From Typhlomys cinereus (Eukaryota > Chordata > Mammalia > Rodentia > Platacanthomyidae), in contig JALPQD010000360.1 of NCBI GenBank assembly GCA_023101885.1, forward strand, positions 1,504,574 through 1,568,573: a DNA stretch of 64,000 nt, in the 5' to 3' direction. Position numbers and translations under genes: made by a program. The notes beneath the pieces were generated by a model, which saw only the letters and a program-made list of their open reading frames with translations, made no database searches and was not told the DNA's origin. Shown here piece after piece: positions 55,792 through 64,000 of this stretch; positions within the stretch are counted from its first letter, which is position 1, and each line of letters begins with the position of its first letter.

Positions 55792-55827
55792 GCATACAAG
55801 CACAATTGAATTAAAATAAAAAAAAAT
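55524..55827 (+). mobile_element. B2-superfamily SINE, young subfamily, with TSD
   Basis: Flanked by a perfect duplication TTAAGAGGTTGGCTTT (from 55505 and from 55828), extendable by G's. Full head and body, (CA)n tail and AATTGAATTAAAATAAAA. A recent insertion. Confidence 0.95.
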
Positions 55828-56039
55828 TTAAGAGGTTGGCTTTGGGGGTTAAGAAAATGCCTCTGTATTTCTATTTTGCTCTGAGTTTCCTTTTGATGCT
55901 AACATGGTTTTTAAAAATTTTTGTCAAATGTTCTTTCTCTTTTGAAATCCTAACATTATATTTCTGCTTTATTTCTGAGGGTAATGAATGGTACCATTTA
56001 GTGTTTAAATGCTAAACAGATATTTTTTGAATATGTTCA

Positions 56040-56307
56040 TATTTGTGTATGTGTGCATTTTACATGTATGTATGTGTGTACTAGAGTGTACTTGAGTATG
56101 TGTGCCTGTGGCAGTCAAAGGATGATACCAGGAACCATCTACTTCCTTATTGCTTTGCTGTGAGGTTTCCTAAGCTCTGCCTTCCAAGGCGGGAATTACA
56201 GACCACTGCCATAGCCATCTGCCATTTTTATGTAAGATCTGGGATTGAACTCATTACCTTTTGCCTTTGAGGCAAAAGCTTTAACCACCAAGCATCTCCC
56301 CAGTCCA
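56040..56307 (-). mobile_element. B2-superfamily SINE, older, antisense
   Basis: GTTTCCTAAGCTCTGCCTTC, AAGATCTGGGATTGAACTC and AAGCATCTCCCCAGTCC. Confidence 0.75.
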
Positions 56308-56439
56308 TTAAACAAATCTTACATGCCTGAACTGATTCAATTGAACCATGAGGATCTAACATAGTTTTTACATAATGAGGTTTAAAGTTAGCTCATTTTT
56401 TAAATCAAATGGAGTTTATTTTTAATATTTAATTTAGTT

Positions 56440-56606
56440 TTTAGAAGAGAAGAGAAAGAGAGAGAGAGAAACCACAGCACAGCTGAGGTTAGAGGACAAC
56501 TTCTGGAAGTTAATTCTGTCCTACCATTTGGGCTTTAGGATTTGAACTCAGGTTGCCAGGCTTGTATTTAGGTATCGTATCTTTACCCACTTTACCACCT
56601 GGCCTA
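56440..56606 (-). mobile_element. B3-like SINE, antisense
   Basis: TTAGAGGACAACTTCTGGAA, TTGAACTCAGGTTGCCAGGC and TACCACCTGGCC. Confidence 0.7.
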
Positions 56607-56814
56607 AGCTTATTTTCTTAGACTTCATTTTTATATTATACTTGCAGATTTCAGTTGGTTTACAAGCTTTCATAAATTTTACTCCGTTCATGAGAAAAAT
56701 ACTCCTGTGATTCCCTTTTTCATAATGATCCTAATGGATTTGGGTAATAAGCGTGTGCTGTATTTATAAAATGAATCAGGAAGTTGTTTGCCTGCTCATT
56801 TTAGAACCTCTTTG

Positions 56815-57160
56815 TTTCTTGTTACAGTGACAAAATAATCCTCATAAAAGCAGCTTGAGGGAGAAAGGGTTTGTTCTGGCTCACAGGTGAAGGCTACCGT
56901 CCATCATGGCGGGGAAGTCAGGCCGCTGGTCACGTGACGTCCACAGTCAGGAAGCAGAGAGCGTTGACCACATGCTGGCGCCTAGCTCCTTGTCTGCAGG
57001 CACACAGTCCAGGATCCCAGCCGGGGAACGGTGCCTCCCACAGTGGGTGGGGTTTCCCATCTCAACCAACATAATCAAACTCATTCCCTACAGGTGGGCC
57101 TAGAGACTCCATCTCTCAGATACTTCTTGGTTGAGAATGAACGCTAACTACTGCATACTA
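56815..57160 (+). repeat. Unnamed rodent repeat, first type (copy C)
   Basis: TTACAGTGACAAAATAATCC, GAGAAAGGGTTTGTTCTGGC, ACAGTCAGGAAGCAGAGAGC and ATCTCAACCAACATAATC. The best preserved of the copies in the window. Confidence 0.65.
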
Positions 57161-57299
57161 GTTTATGTAAGAGCCGCATGTTTCTTCCACGCAGAACTTG
57201 CTGATGAAAGCATTAGGATTTAGAGTTTCTGCATGGAAAAATTGTAAAGGTAGATTTACTCTCTTTAGTAGATGATGGGTCATTTTGTTCTCGTTTTAT

Positions 57300-57605
57300 T
57301 TGTGGCTTGTGTGCACGCGTGTGTGGTCCATGCTGCCCTGCAGGTGTGAGGGAGGTAGAGGAGGGTGTCAGGTATCCTGCTCTGTCTTTCCACCTTATTC
57401 TGCTCATACAGGGTCCCTCGCTGCACGGAGGTTGCCTGCCAGCAGGCCCCAAGGGGGTCTCCCCATGCCTCCTCCTCCCAACAACTGGGTTCCGGGTTGC
57501 TCCAGAAACAATGCCAAGTTTTTCCTTTGGTCACATGGATGCTGGAACCCAAACTTAGGTCCTTGTGCGCAAGCACAGTCGCCCCCGAGCTGTCTTCTGA
57601 ACCCT
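57300..57605 (-). mobile_element. RSINE1/B4-like SINE, antisense
   Basis: GTGTCAGGTATCCTGCTCTG, GGTTGCCTGCCAGCAGGCCCC and TAGGTCCTTGTGCGCAAGC follow the order of this family. Confidence 0.65.
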
Positions 57606-58329
57606 CCTTGCTTAATATGGTGCAATTTTTTATATCTTGCTTTTTTCTGAGCTTTCATCTGGTACACCATAATTATCAATTTATTTGCTTTTGAAAAAGA
57701 GCCTCACGTGCAATTCCCAGTTTAATTTCATAAAGCCACTCCAAGTGGCTTGCTGTCTTCCAATATCTGGAGACTTTGTGGTGATGCCCCTTTTATTTAT
57801 CCAGACCTTTTATCCTTGATCGGTTTTTAACTGGTATTTACTCATTCTTTCCTTAAGTTTTTTGAAGACCCCAAAAATCTGGATTTTGACAGTCTTCCTC
57901 ATTTTGTTGGCTGCCTGTTTTCCTAGTCTCTTGGCGTTAGTATTTTCTTCCTTTTCATTTCTTTGCATTTAATATTCTGTTTTCTTTTAAAAATTTCTTG
58001 ATGAGGTGCTTGGTTTCCTTCTTAGTTTCTACTTTAGTTCTAGAAAATTAAAAATTCCCTCAAATCTGGGGTCCTACTTTGGTATGTAACTTTTTATTAT
58101 CATTTATTTCATGACATTTTTATAATTTCCACTAATAAATGATTTAAAATGTAATTCCTAACTCCTAAAACAGGAGAAGAGACTATTCATCTTTCTTTAT
58201 TTATCACAAACGTCATTGGAGAAGTACTCTGAATGATTTTGTATCTTTAACATCAATATTTATTGAGATGTTCACTTTGACCCAGAACACAGTGATCTCA
58301 GACAAATTTTCTTTTCATTTCTTAAATAT
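57606..58329. other. Intergenic, AT-rich
   Basis: No supported gene or recognisable repeat; possibly old L1. Confidence 0.4.
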
Positions 58330-58546
58330 TTCTTTTACTTTTTTACTTGAGAGTGACAAAAAGGGAGAAGAAGAAAGAGAGAGAGAGAGAAAAAAACTCA
58401 TACATGCTTTGGCAAGTGGGCAGAGGTCAGAAGATAAGTATTAAAAGTCAGTTTTCTCCTTCCACCATGTGGGTTTCTGGGGCTTGAACTCAGGTTGCCA
58501 CGTTTGTTAGCACGTGCCTTACTCACTGAGCTATCTTGCCAGTCCT
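58330..58546 (-). mobile_element. B3-like SINE, antisense, with GA tract
   Basis: GAGAGAGAGA tract, GTCAGTTTTCTCCTTCCACC, GAACTCAGGTTGCCACG and GAGCTATCTTGCCAGTCC. Confidence 0.8.
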
Positions 58547-58763
58547 TAAGCATATTTTCAATCCACACTTTAAAACAGAGCATATTTTGAGATATTGGGG
58601 TACAGGGTTTTATATGTATGAATTATATTGTATTTGTCTTGAAGAATATTTTTGTCTCCAAATAGAGAGAAAATGTGCTAACATCTTTAACTATGATTGT
58701 AGACCTGTTAGTCCTTAGAGCATCTTAGCTCACTTGTTATTTTTTAATTTAAATTTTATTTAT

Positions 58764-58764
58764 G

Positions 58765-58834
<70 letters not shown>

Positions 58835-59055
58835 TCAGAGGACAAGTATTCCTTTGCAAGACCAAGGATGACTTTGGGAATCATCCTGGGTTATTCTACC
58901 TCCTTTTTGCTTTGTTTTGGGATTTCCCAGGCTCTGCCCTCCAGAGTCCAAAGTATGTACTGCTGCCATTTCCGCCTGGCATTTCTAGGATTTGAATTCA
59001 GGTCCTTCTGCTGATGAGGCAGAGTCTTAGCCCCTGAACTATCTTTCTAACCCAG
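58764..59055 (-). mobile_element. B2-superfamily SINE, older, antisense, with (TG)n(AG)n tail
   Basis: Tail complement is (GT)n followed by (GA)n (58764-58830), then the body GGGAATCATCCTGGGTTATT and the head CTGATGAGGCAGAGTCTTAG. Confidence 0.85.
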
Positions 59056-59111
59056 CTCACTGGTTCTTAATTCTTCCATGTGCTCTGGGCCCCTGAAACA
59101 AATCATTAGGT

Positions 59112-59215
59112 CTACAGGTATGGGGGCACACATCTGTAATCTCTGTGTTCAGGATGCTGAGGTGGGGAGAATGAAGATAGTTCCAGATCAACCTAGACTC
59201 TATCTCAACAACAAC
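59112..59215 (+). mobile_element. B1 remnant
   Basis: GTATGGGGGCACACATCTGT to TCTATCTCAACAACAAC. Confidence 0.65.
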
Positions 59216-59355
59216 AAAGCACACAGGAGGATAACCTTGGTGTACGTGCAGATACGCTGCATGTTACGCACTGGACTTGGCATTCACAGATTCTGGGATC
59301 TGGGACTGAGGATTGAAGTCTAGCACTGAGGAGCAGTTGTATTGATACGTCCAGA

Positions 59356-59496
59356 ATGAGGCTGGCTCGATGGCTCAGCACTAAGGCACCTGTTCACGAA
59401 CCTACAGACCTGAGGTTGCTCTTCAGAAACCTTCAAGGTAGACGGCAAGAACTGACTTTCACAAGTGGTTCTCTGACCTCTACCCTTGTAACATGG

Positions 59497-59535
<39 letters not shown>

Positions 59536-59580
59536 TTTTCTCTCTCTCTCCTTTATCTCTCTCTCTCGTAAAAAATACAA
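59356..59580 (+). mobile_element. B3-like SINE with (CT)n
   Basis: AATGAGGCTGGCTCGATGGC head, ACCTGAGGTTGCTCTTCAG B-box region, GGCAAGAACTGACTTTCAC, then a (CT)n tract (59502-59570). Confidence 0.7.
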
Positions 59581-59804
59581 ATATTTTTTAAAAAGATCTA
59601 ATTTAAAAATACACAGCAACCATATGCAACAATTCCCATATGCCAGGCATGCTAGGCCCGAAAGCGATAATATGCTGTGTTTCTAACACCCTCTGAGGTT
59701 GGCACTGGCCTGCCTCCTACACAGGTGCAGAAACTAAAGGAGGAGTTACTGGGTAACTTACCAGAGCCCCTGCCTGCCCAGGAGCAGAGCTGGGACTGAG
59801 GCTG

Positions 59805-60086
59805 AGGCTTCATGGCTGAGCATGGGCTGCATGGCTGAGCATGGCTGCATGGGTACATTCATGCTGCATGGTTGTGCTCAGGCTGCAGGATGGTTGCACT
59901 TGAGCTGCGTGACTCAGCTCGGGCTGCATGGCTGTGCTTGGGCTGTGTGAATGTGTTTGGATTGCATGGCTGCTCTTGAGCTGCATGGCTCGGCTCAAAC
60001 TTCATGGCTGCATGCAGACTCCATGGCTGCTTTTGGGCTGCATGACTTGGCCCAGGCTGCATGGCTGTGCTTGGGCTGCACGACTA
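59805..60086 (+). repeat. 19-bp minisatellite, about 15 degenerate copies
   Basis: Units follow GGGCTGCATGGCTGTGCTT with substitutions; many successive units keep 19-bp spacing (clearest from about 59900 to 60080). The period is not a multiple of 3, so apparent His-Ala repeat frames are incidental. Confidence 0.85.
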
Positions 60087-60339
60087 CAGATCTGTCCCCT
60101 GCCAGCTTGCTACGTCTCTGTTCTTCAGATGCGCCTGCTGAGAACATGAAGCTGTTCATGACCACATCCTGTGGCCGGATCTGAAGATATGCTGAAGATG
60201 TTTGATTTTGATCATGCTTTATTCAGGGCTCCAACTGGGCTCATCTGCTAGGAATAATTACAGACAGCAGTCACTGAGCACTTTGCAGGAGCCACTAGGT
60301 GTTTGTCTAGTGGAATATCCCATTTTCTGATGAGGGATG

Positions 60340-60640
60340 GCTGACTCTGAGTGTGTGCACGTGCATGTGCATGCATTCACGTGTCCCACGTGTGCACGTG
60401 CAGAAGTCATGGTTCAATGTTGGGTGTCTTCTTTTGCTTTCTACCTCACTTTTGGACGCAAGGTTTCTCAGTGAACTCTCTGGTTGGGTGTGGCGACTGG
60501 CTAGCAAGCCCCTAGGATCCTCCTGTCTCTGGTGCCCAGTATTAGAAAGACAAGCACGTGCTGCTGCTGTTGCACCTGGGCTTTTCCCTGGGTGCTGGGG
60601 ATGCGAACTCAGATCCTCATGTTTATGCAGCATCCACATA
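60340..60640 (-). mobile_element. RSINE1/B4-like SINE, antisense
   Basis: GTGTGTGCACGTGCATGTGC start, GTGCTGGGGATGCGAACTCA and ATCCTCATGTTTATGCAGC. Confidence 0.6.
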
Positions 60641-61254
60641 ACCCTCTGAGAAAACACCATCTTTTTGACATTGAAACAAGACACTGTCATCTACAAACGC
60701 GTTGGACTTCATTCATAGTGCTCCTTGTATCTTTGTGGTCCATGGATCCCAAGTTAAACATACTTTGATAGCTCTCAAGAGCTATATGGCTTCTCATGTA
60801 TCTGTCTGTCTGACGGAATCCATGGTCATGGACGTGCTAGGCAACTGCATACCATCCCCAGCCCTAACTTTTTGTTGAATAAATGTTGAATGACTTCAAT
60901 CTTCAGACTTTATGATATTCCATCATAATCCCATTGTATTGATGAAGCAGCTGGAGCTTCAAGTAGCAAAATGACCCACCCGGTGACAATGTGGCATATC
61001 TATCGAATATTGGATGTGATACCTATTGGAAGAGAGATGTGAATGTGTTTCAACTTACGGAAGACAAGCCACCGGAGGAAGAAGGGAGAATGATGGAACT
61101 TCAAGCTATTTATGCTCCTTTAGACTCTTTATGAATGGTTTGTAATGCATTGAAAGTTGCTACAGCAGAACACATACATAAGCTTTAAGTAGACACATTT
61201 GTAGAAAGTACCATCTCAAAATGGATGTGACTGGAGAGACTTTTCTTTTTCATG
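60641..61254. other. Intergenic, nothing recognised
   Basis: No supported gene or repeat. Confidence 0.45.
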
Positions 61255-61412
61255 TATTTTATTTATTAGCCATAGAGACACTCATGCATACTATGGTGTA
61301 GGATTAGAGGTCAGAGGACAGCTTTTCTTCCACCATGTAGCTTCCAGGGATGGAACTCAGGTTGCCATGTTAACAAGCATATACTTTACTCTCCGAACTA
61401 TTTCTCCAGAGT
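61255..61412 (-). mobile_element. B3-like SINE, antisense
   Basis: AGAGGTCAGAGGACAGCTTT, GGAACTCAGGTTGCCATG and AACTATTTCTCCAG. Confidence 0.75.
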
Positions 61413-61494
61413 GAGTATTCAAATGCATGTAGAGACCATCGTGCTACACCAAGACTTGCTTATCAGAGAGAATATGGTTTGCTTTTGATTTTCA

Positions 61495-61567
61495 GTGCTG
61501 GGAATGGAACTCAAGGTCCATGCATGCTAGATTAAGTGCTCTACCCCTGAACTATACTCATTCCTAT
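61495..61567 (-). mobile_element. ID-like SINE, antisense
   Basis: GTGCTGGGAATGGAACTCAA and AAGTGCTCTACCCCTGAAC, the antisense of an ID B box and A box. Confidence 0.7.
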
Positions 61568-61983
61568 CAACTTCTGCATTACCGGCCTATATACACATCC
61601 ACAGAATACCCTAGGATTTTGGAGTTTAGAAACTCTATCTATTGTGGGTCTTTCTAGTGGGTAAAGTAGAGATGGTAAAACAAAACATATTCCTTTTATA
61701 TCAGGATGTTAACTAGCTGCTGTTATAGATGCAGCAAGAATTAATTCTGTTCTCCCAGTGTCTGAGAATCACACAGGAGGTAAGGAATTGTCTATTCATT
61801 GAGGCGTAAGTCAATAAGTAGAGCCGACTAACGGCAAACCAGGGAACAATCAGACGCCGTGAAGTGAATCATGTTCTGTCATATTGGAATTCTTGATAGT
61901 TCAGTCATCACTCTAGATATTTTCACATTTTTGTCTGGAGAATAGAAAGAAATAAAATTTAGGCTGATATTGCAGATGAGGCA

Positions 61984-62090
<107 letters not shown>

Positions 62091-62350
62091 CCCAGGATAA
62101 AGATAGAGGGAAAGAGATTAAAGAGACAACTCTTTTAAACTAGGCATAAAAGGTATGTCGAAGTTCAAAGGATAAGGAGAGAAGTGGTTAAGAGAAGGTT
62201 CTAGAAAAAGCAGGGAAAGATGGACACAGATGGATCTGGGGGCAGCAGCTGATGTGGCCTAGCTGGGCCTTTCAGGGGATGGATGTAAGAGGAAGCACAG
62301 AAAAACAGTGAGTGAAGGAAAGAATGAGGGAGGTATAAGAAGGAAGATGG

Positions 62351-62641
62351 GGGACTGGAGAGGTGGCTCAGGGGTTAAGCCTCTGCCTTGCAGGCAGAAG
62401 GTTCTGAGTTCGGATCCCAGATCCCATGTATAGACGCCAGGCGGAAGCGGGGGCGGCCTGCGCTTCTGGTCCTGGTAGGGCGGAGCCTGTTTATCCTGGG
62501 GCAGAAGGAGGTGGTAGGCGTCCATGGTGGTTCCCGATTCGTCCGTGGTTCTACACATACACAAGACACACACACACACATATGCGTGCACGTACATACA
62601 CACACACACGCACAATTGAATAAATAATAATAAAAAAAATA
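62351..62641 (+). mobile_element. B2-superfamily SINE, young subfamily, with TSD
   Basis: Flanked by a perfect 14-bp duplication AAGAAGGAAGATGG (62337-62350 and 62642-62655). Near-consensus head and body, (CA)n tail, AATTGAATAAATAATAAT end. Confidence 0.95.
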
Positions 62642-62699
62642 AAGAAGGAAGATGGAAAGAAGAAAGCATGGCATGTACTCAGGAAGAGGTAAGCGAAGA

Positions 62700-63040
62700 A
62701 ACAGAGGAGGGGTCAACCACACCATGTTCACATCATGGCTGAGAGAGGGCTGATCCTTACTTGCCAGACCAGCATGTCTGACCAAGTGTACACAAGGATG
62801 CCGACTCTCTCAACCAGCCCTCTGTATTTTATTCTCCTCTCCCAGGCCTAGTCTCACCCACTCTGGGCTGGGCCTTCTTCATCAACTAGACAATCTCCTA
62901 CAGGTTTGCTCTGGGCTTAACTCAACTACTAATTCTCTACAAATGTCTCCAGAGCTTAAACCTTTAACCATTGAGTTGATGCCTGTATCTAACTATGACC
63001 CCTTGTCAACTTGACACAAGAATAGCACTTGTAAACTATA
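62700..63040 (+). repeat. Unnamed rodent repeat, second type (copy 2)
   Basis: GGGCTGGGCCTTCTTCATCA, CCTGTATCTAACTATGACC and GTCAACTTGACACAAG. Shares its order with 45280-45420. The stretch beyond the U6 pseudogene may be its continuation. Confidence 0.6.
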
Positions 63041-63150
63041 ACCTTCAATTCTTGTCCTCAAAGATGTTAAATTCCTCTTAATATATAAATACATTTAACT
63101 CTATTAATTCTAAATCTCTAAAAGTTTTCATAGACAAATTTTATTTTATT

Positions 63151-63258
63151 TTTATAATGTGGAATGCTTCATGAATTTGTGTGTCATCCTTGCTCAGGGC
63201 CCATGCTAATCTTCTCTGTATCATTCCAGTTTTAGTATATGACCTGCCAAAGGAGCAC
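63151..63258 (-). pseudogene. U6 snRNA retropseudogene
   Basis: The minus strand reads through nearly the whole of U6 (about 107 nt) from its GTGCTC start to its 3' TTCCAC-like end. Conserved words include GATACAGAGAAGATTAGCAT and AAGGATGACA. Substitutions are scattered (for example CTTTGGCAGGTC for the CTTCGGCAGCAC region). An A-rich tail follows on the minus strand, and an imperfect duplication (ATAGACAAATTTT, 63130-63142, and ATAGACAATTTT, 63260-63271) flanks the insert, which is the signature of L1-mediated retroposition. Not a functional gene: no U6-type upstream promoter (PSE, TATA) is visible beyond 63258. Confidence 0.92.
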
Positions 63259-63272
63259 TATAGACAATTTTA

Positions 63273-64000
63273 AAATGGTCTGTCATTAAAAGTCCGGTTC
63301 CAGCATTTTAAAATTTCAAAATCATTTAACCATAAGAGTCTACCAAATCAAAATAAATTGCATACTTAAACACAGATAATAAAACATCAAAATGGAAGTA
63401 TCATAATACAATTAGAAAATATCAAATTAAGATCAAGTTCAGCAAATCAGATACTGCACGCCGTAGTTCAAAGTCCATCTTTTGTTGCTTATCACATAGT
63501 CACAGTGGCTCAAGGTTCCAAGCAATCCCAGTCCCTCTTTGGAGCTCAAAGTTGTGCAAGCAGAGTTTCTCGTGACTAAGTTGAATCTGCACTCACAGTC
63601 ATCCTCAGCATGCATCCCACGGGTCTGGCATCTCTGGCAACACTCTGGGTTCACCTCTGCAGCTATAAGCTTCACCTGCCACTTGGTGCCAAGCTTCTGC
63701 CATCCTCCATGAACCCCTCAATTGTGCATCAAAACCAGTACCGCCTGGGGGATATTGAAATGTAGCTTGGTCTACTTGAACCACAGCTATACCAACTTCT
63801 GCATGTTGACTCTCTCTAGGCAGCCAAAACTTGAGAAGAGCAAGAAATGGCTTCAGCTTGGGCTTTTGTCCCCTGAAAAAAAATTCAGGTTTTTAAACCA
63901 CAGAATCTCCATATGGTGGTTTTCGTTTCTTTCACCTCCCGGAGCAAATCACTTGGTCTTCCCTCAATGATTCTCATTTCTCCAGTGCAGTAACTGCTCT
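63273..64000. other. Intergenic, probably remainder of an unnamed rodent repeat
   Basis: Runs to the window edge. Resembles, from memory, long dispersed rodent repeats (CAGATACTGCACGCCGTAG, GGTCTGGCATCTCTGGCAAC). No supported gene. Confidence 0.4.

Noticed and set aside
63151..63258. Functional U6 snRNA gene
   Set aside because: Many substitutions, an A-rich tail, flanking duplication and no visible U6 promoter elements indicate a retropseudogene.

Overview
The window is mammalian nuclear DNA from a rodent. Its one protein-coding gene is RBBP6 (retinoblastoma-binding protein 6, an E3 ubiquitin ligase), complete and on the + strand. The rest is intronic and downstream intergenic DNA full of rodent SINEs (B1, ID, B3, RSINE1/B4-like and a B2-superfamily element), L1 3' ends and long microsatellites. 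The commonest SINE has a tRNA-like head and a body ending in a CA-rich tail. It resembles the B2-superfamily elements reported from dipodoid rodents (Dip) more than mouse B2, so a jerboa or relative is my best guess. That is an inference from remembered repeat families, not a database match.

Layout. 1-660 is upstream flank. About 660-2290 is a CpG island with the promoter, a GC-rich leader carrying two poly-A tracts and three short upstream ORFs, and coding exon 1 (start 2108). Coding exons 2-18 follow at 7582-31577, and the 3' UTR ends near 31990 after an AATAAA at 31969. I could place all 18 coding exons with GT-AG borders and consistent phase. They encode a DWNN ubiquitin-like domain (exons 1-2), a CCHC zinc knuckle (exon 6), a RING-type finger (exons 8-9), a proline-rich region (exons 10-15), an RS region (start of exon 17), and a long Lys/Glu/Ser-rich tail with the Rb- and p53-binding regions and a basic C-terminus (exons 17-18). 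The inferred protein is about 1806 residues, provided a single extra base near 29195-29202 in exon 17 is discounted. Read literally, the sequence is frameshifted there. A short DWNN-only isoform, made by reading through the exon 3 donor to an intronic poly(A) signal, is preserved (119 codons). A second intronic termination after exon 4 looks possible.

32000-64000 is intergenic. In human the next gene downstream is TNRC6A, and no exon of it is recognisable here. This half holds many SINEs, several L1 3' ends, a repeated unnamed rodent repeat, (TTTCC)n, (AAAG)n, (CA)n and (TCC)n tracts, a 19-bp minisatellite, and a retroposed U6 snRNA pseudogene flanked by a target-site duplication.

I did not find a new multi-gene system. 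The points most worth checking are the exon 17 frameshift, a perfect 12-bp inverted repeat around the promoter E-box, a lineage-specific Ala/Pro tract near the RBBP6 C-terminus, the (TA)n-embedded exon 4 donor, and three head-to-tail young SINEs in intron 8.
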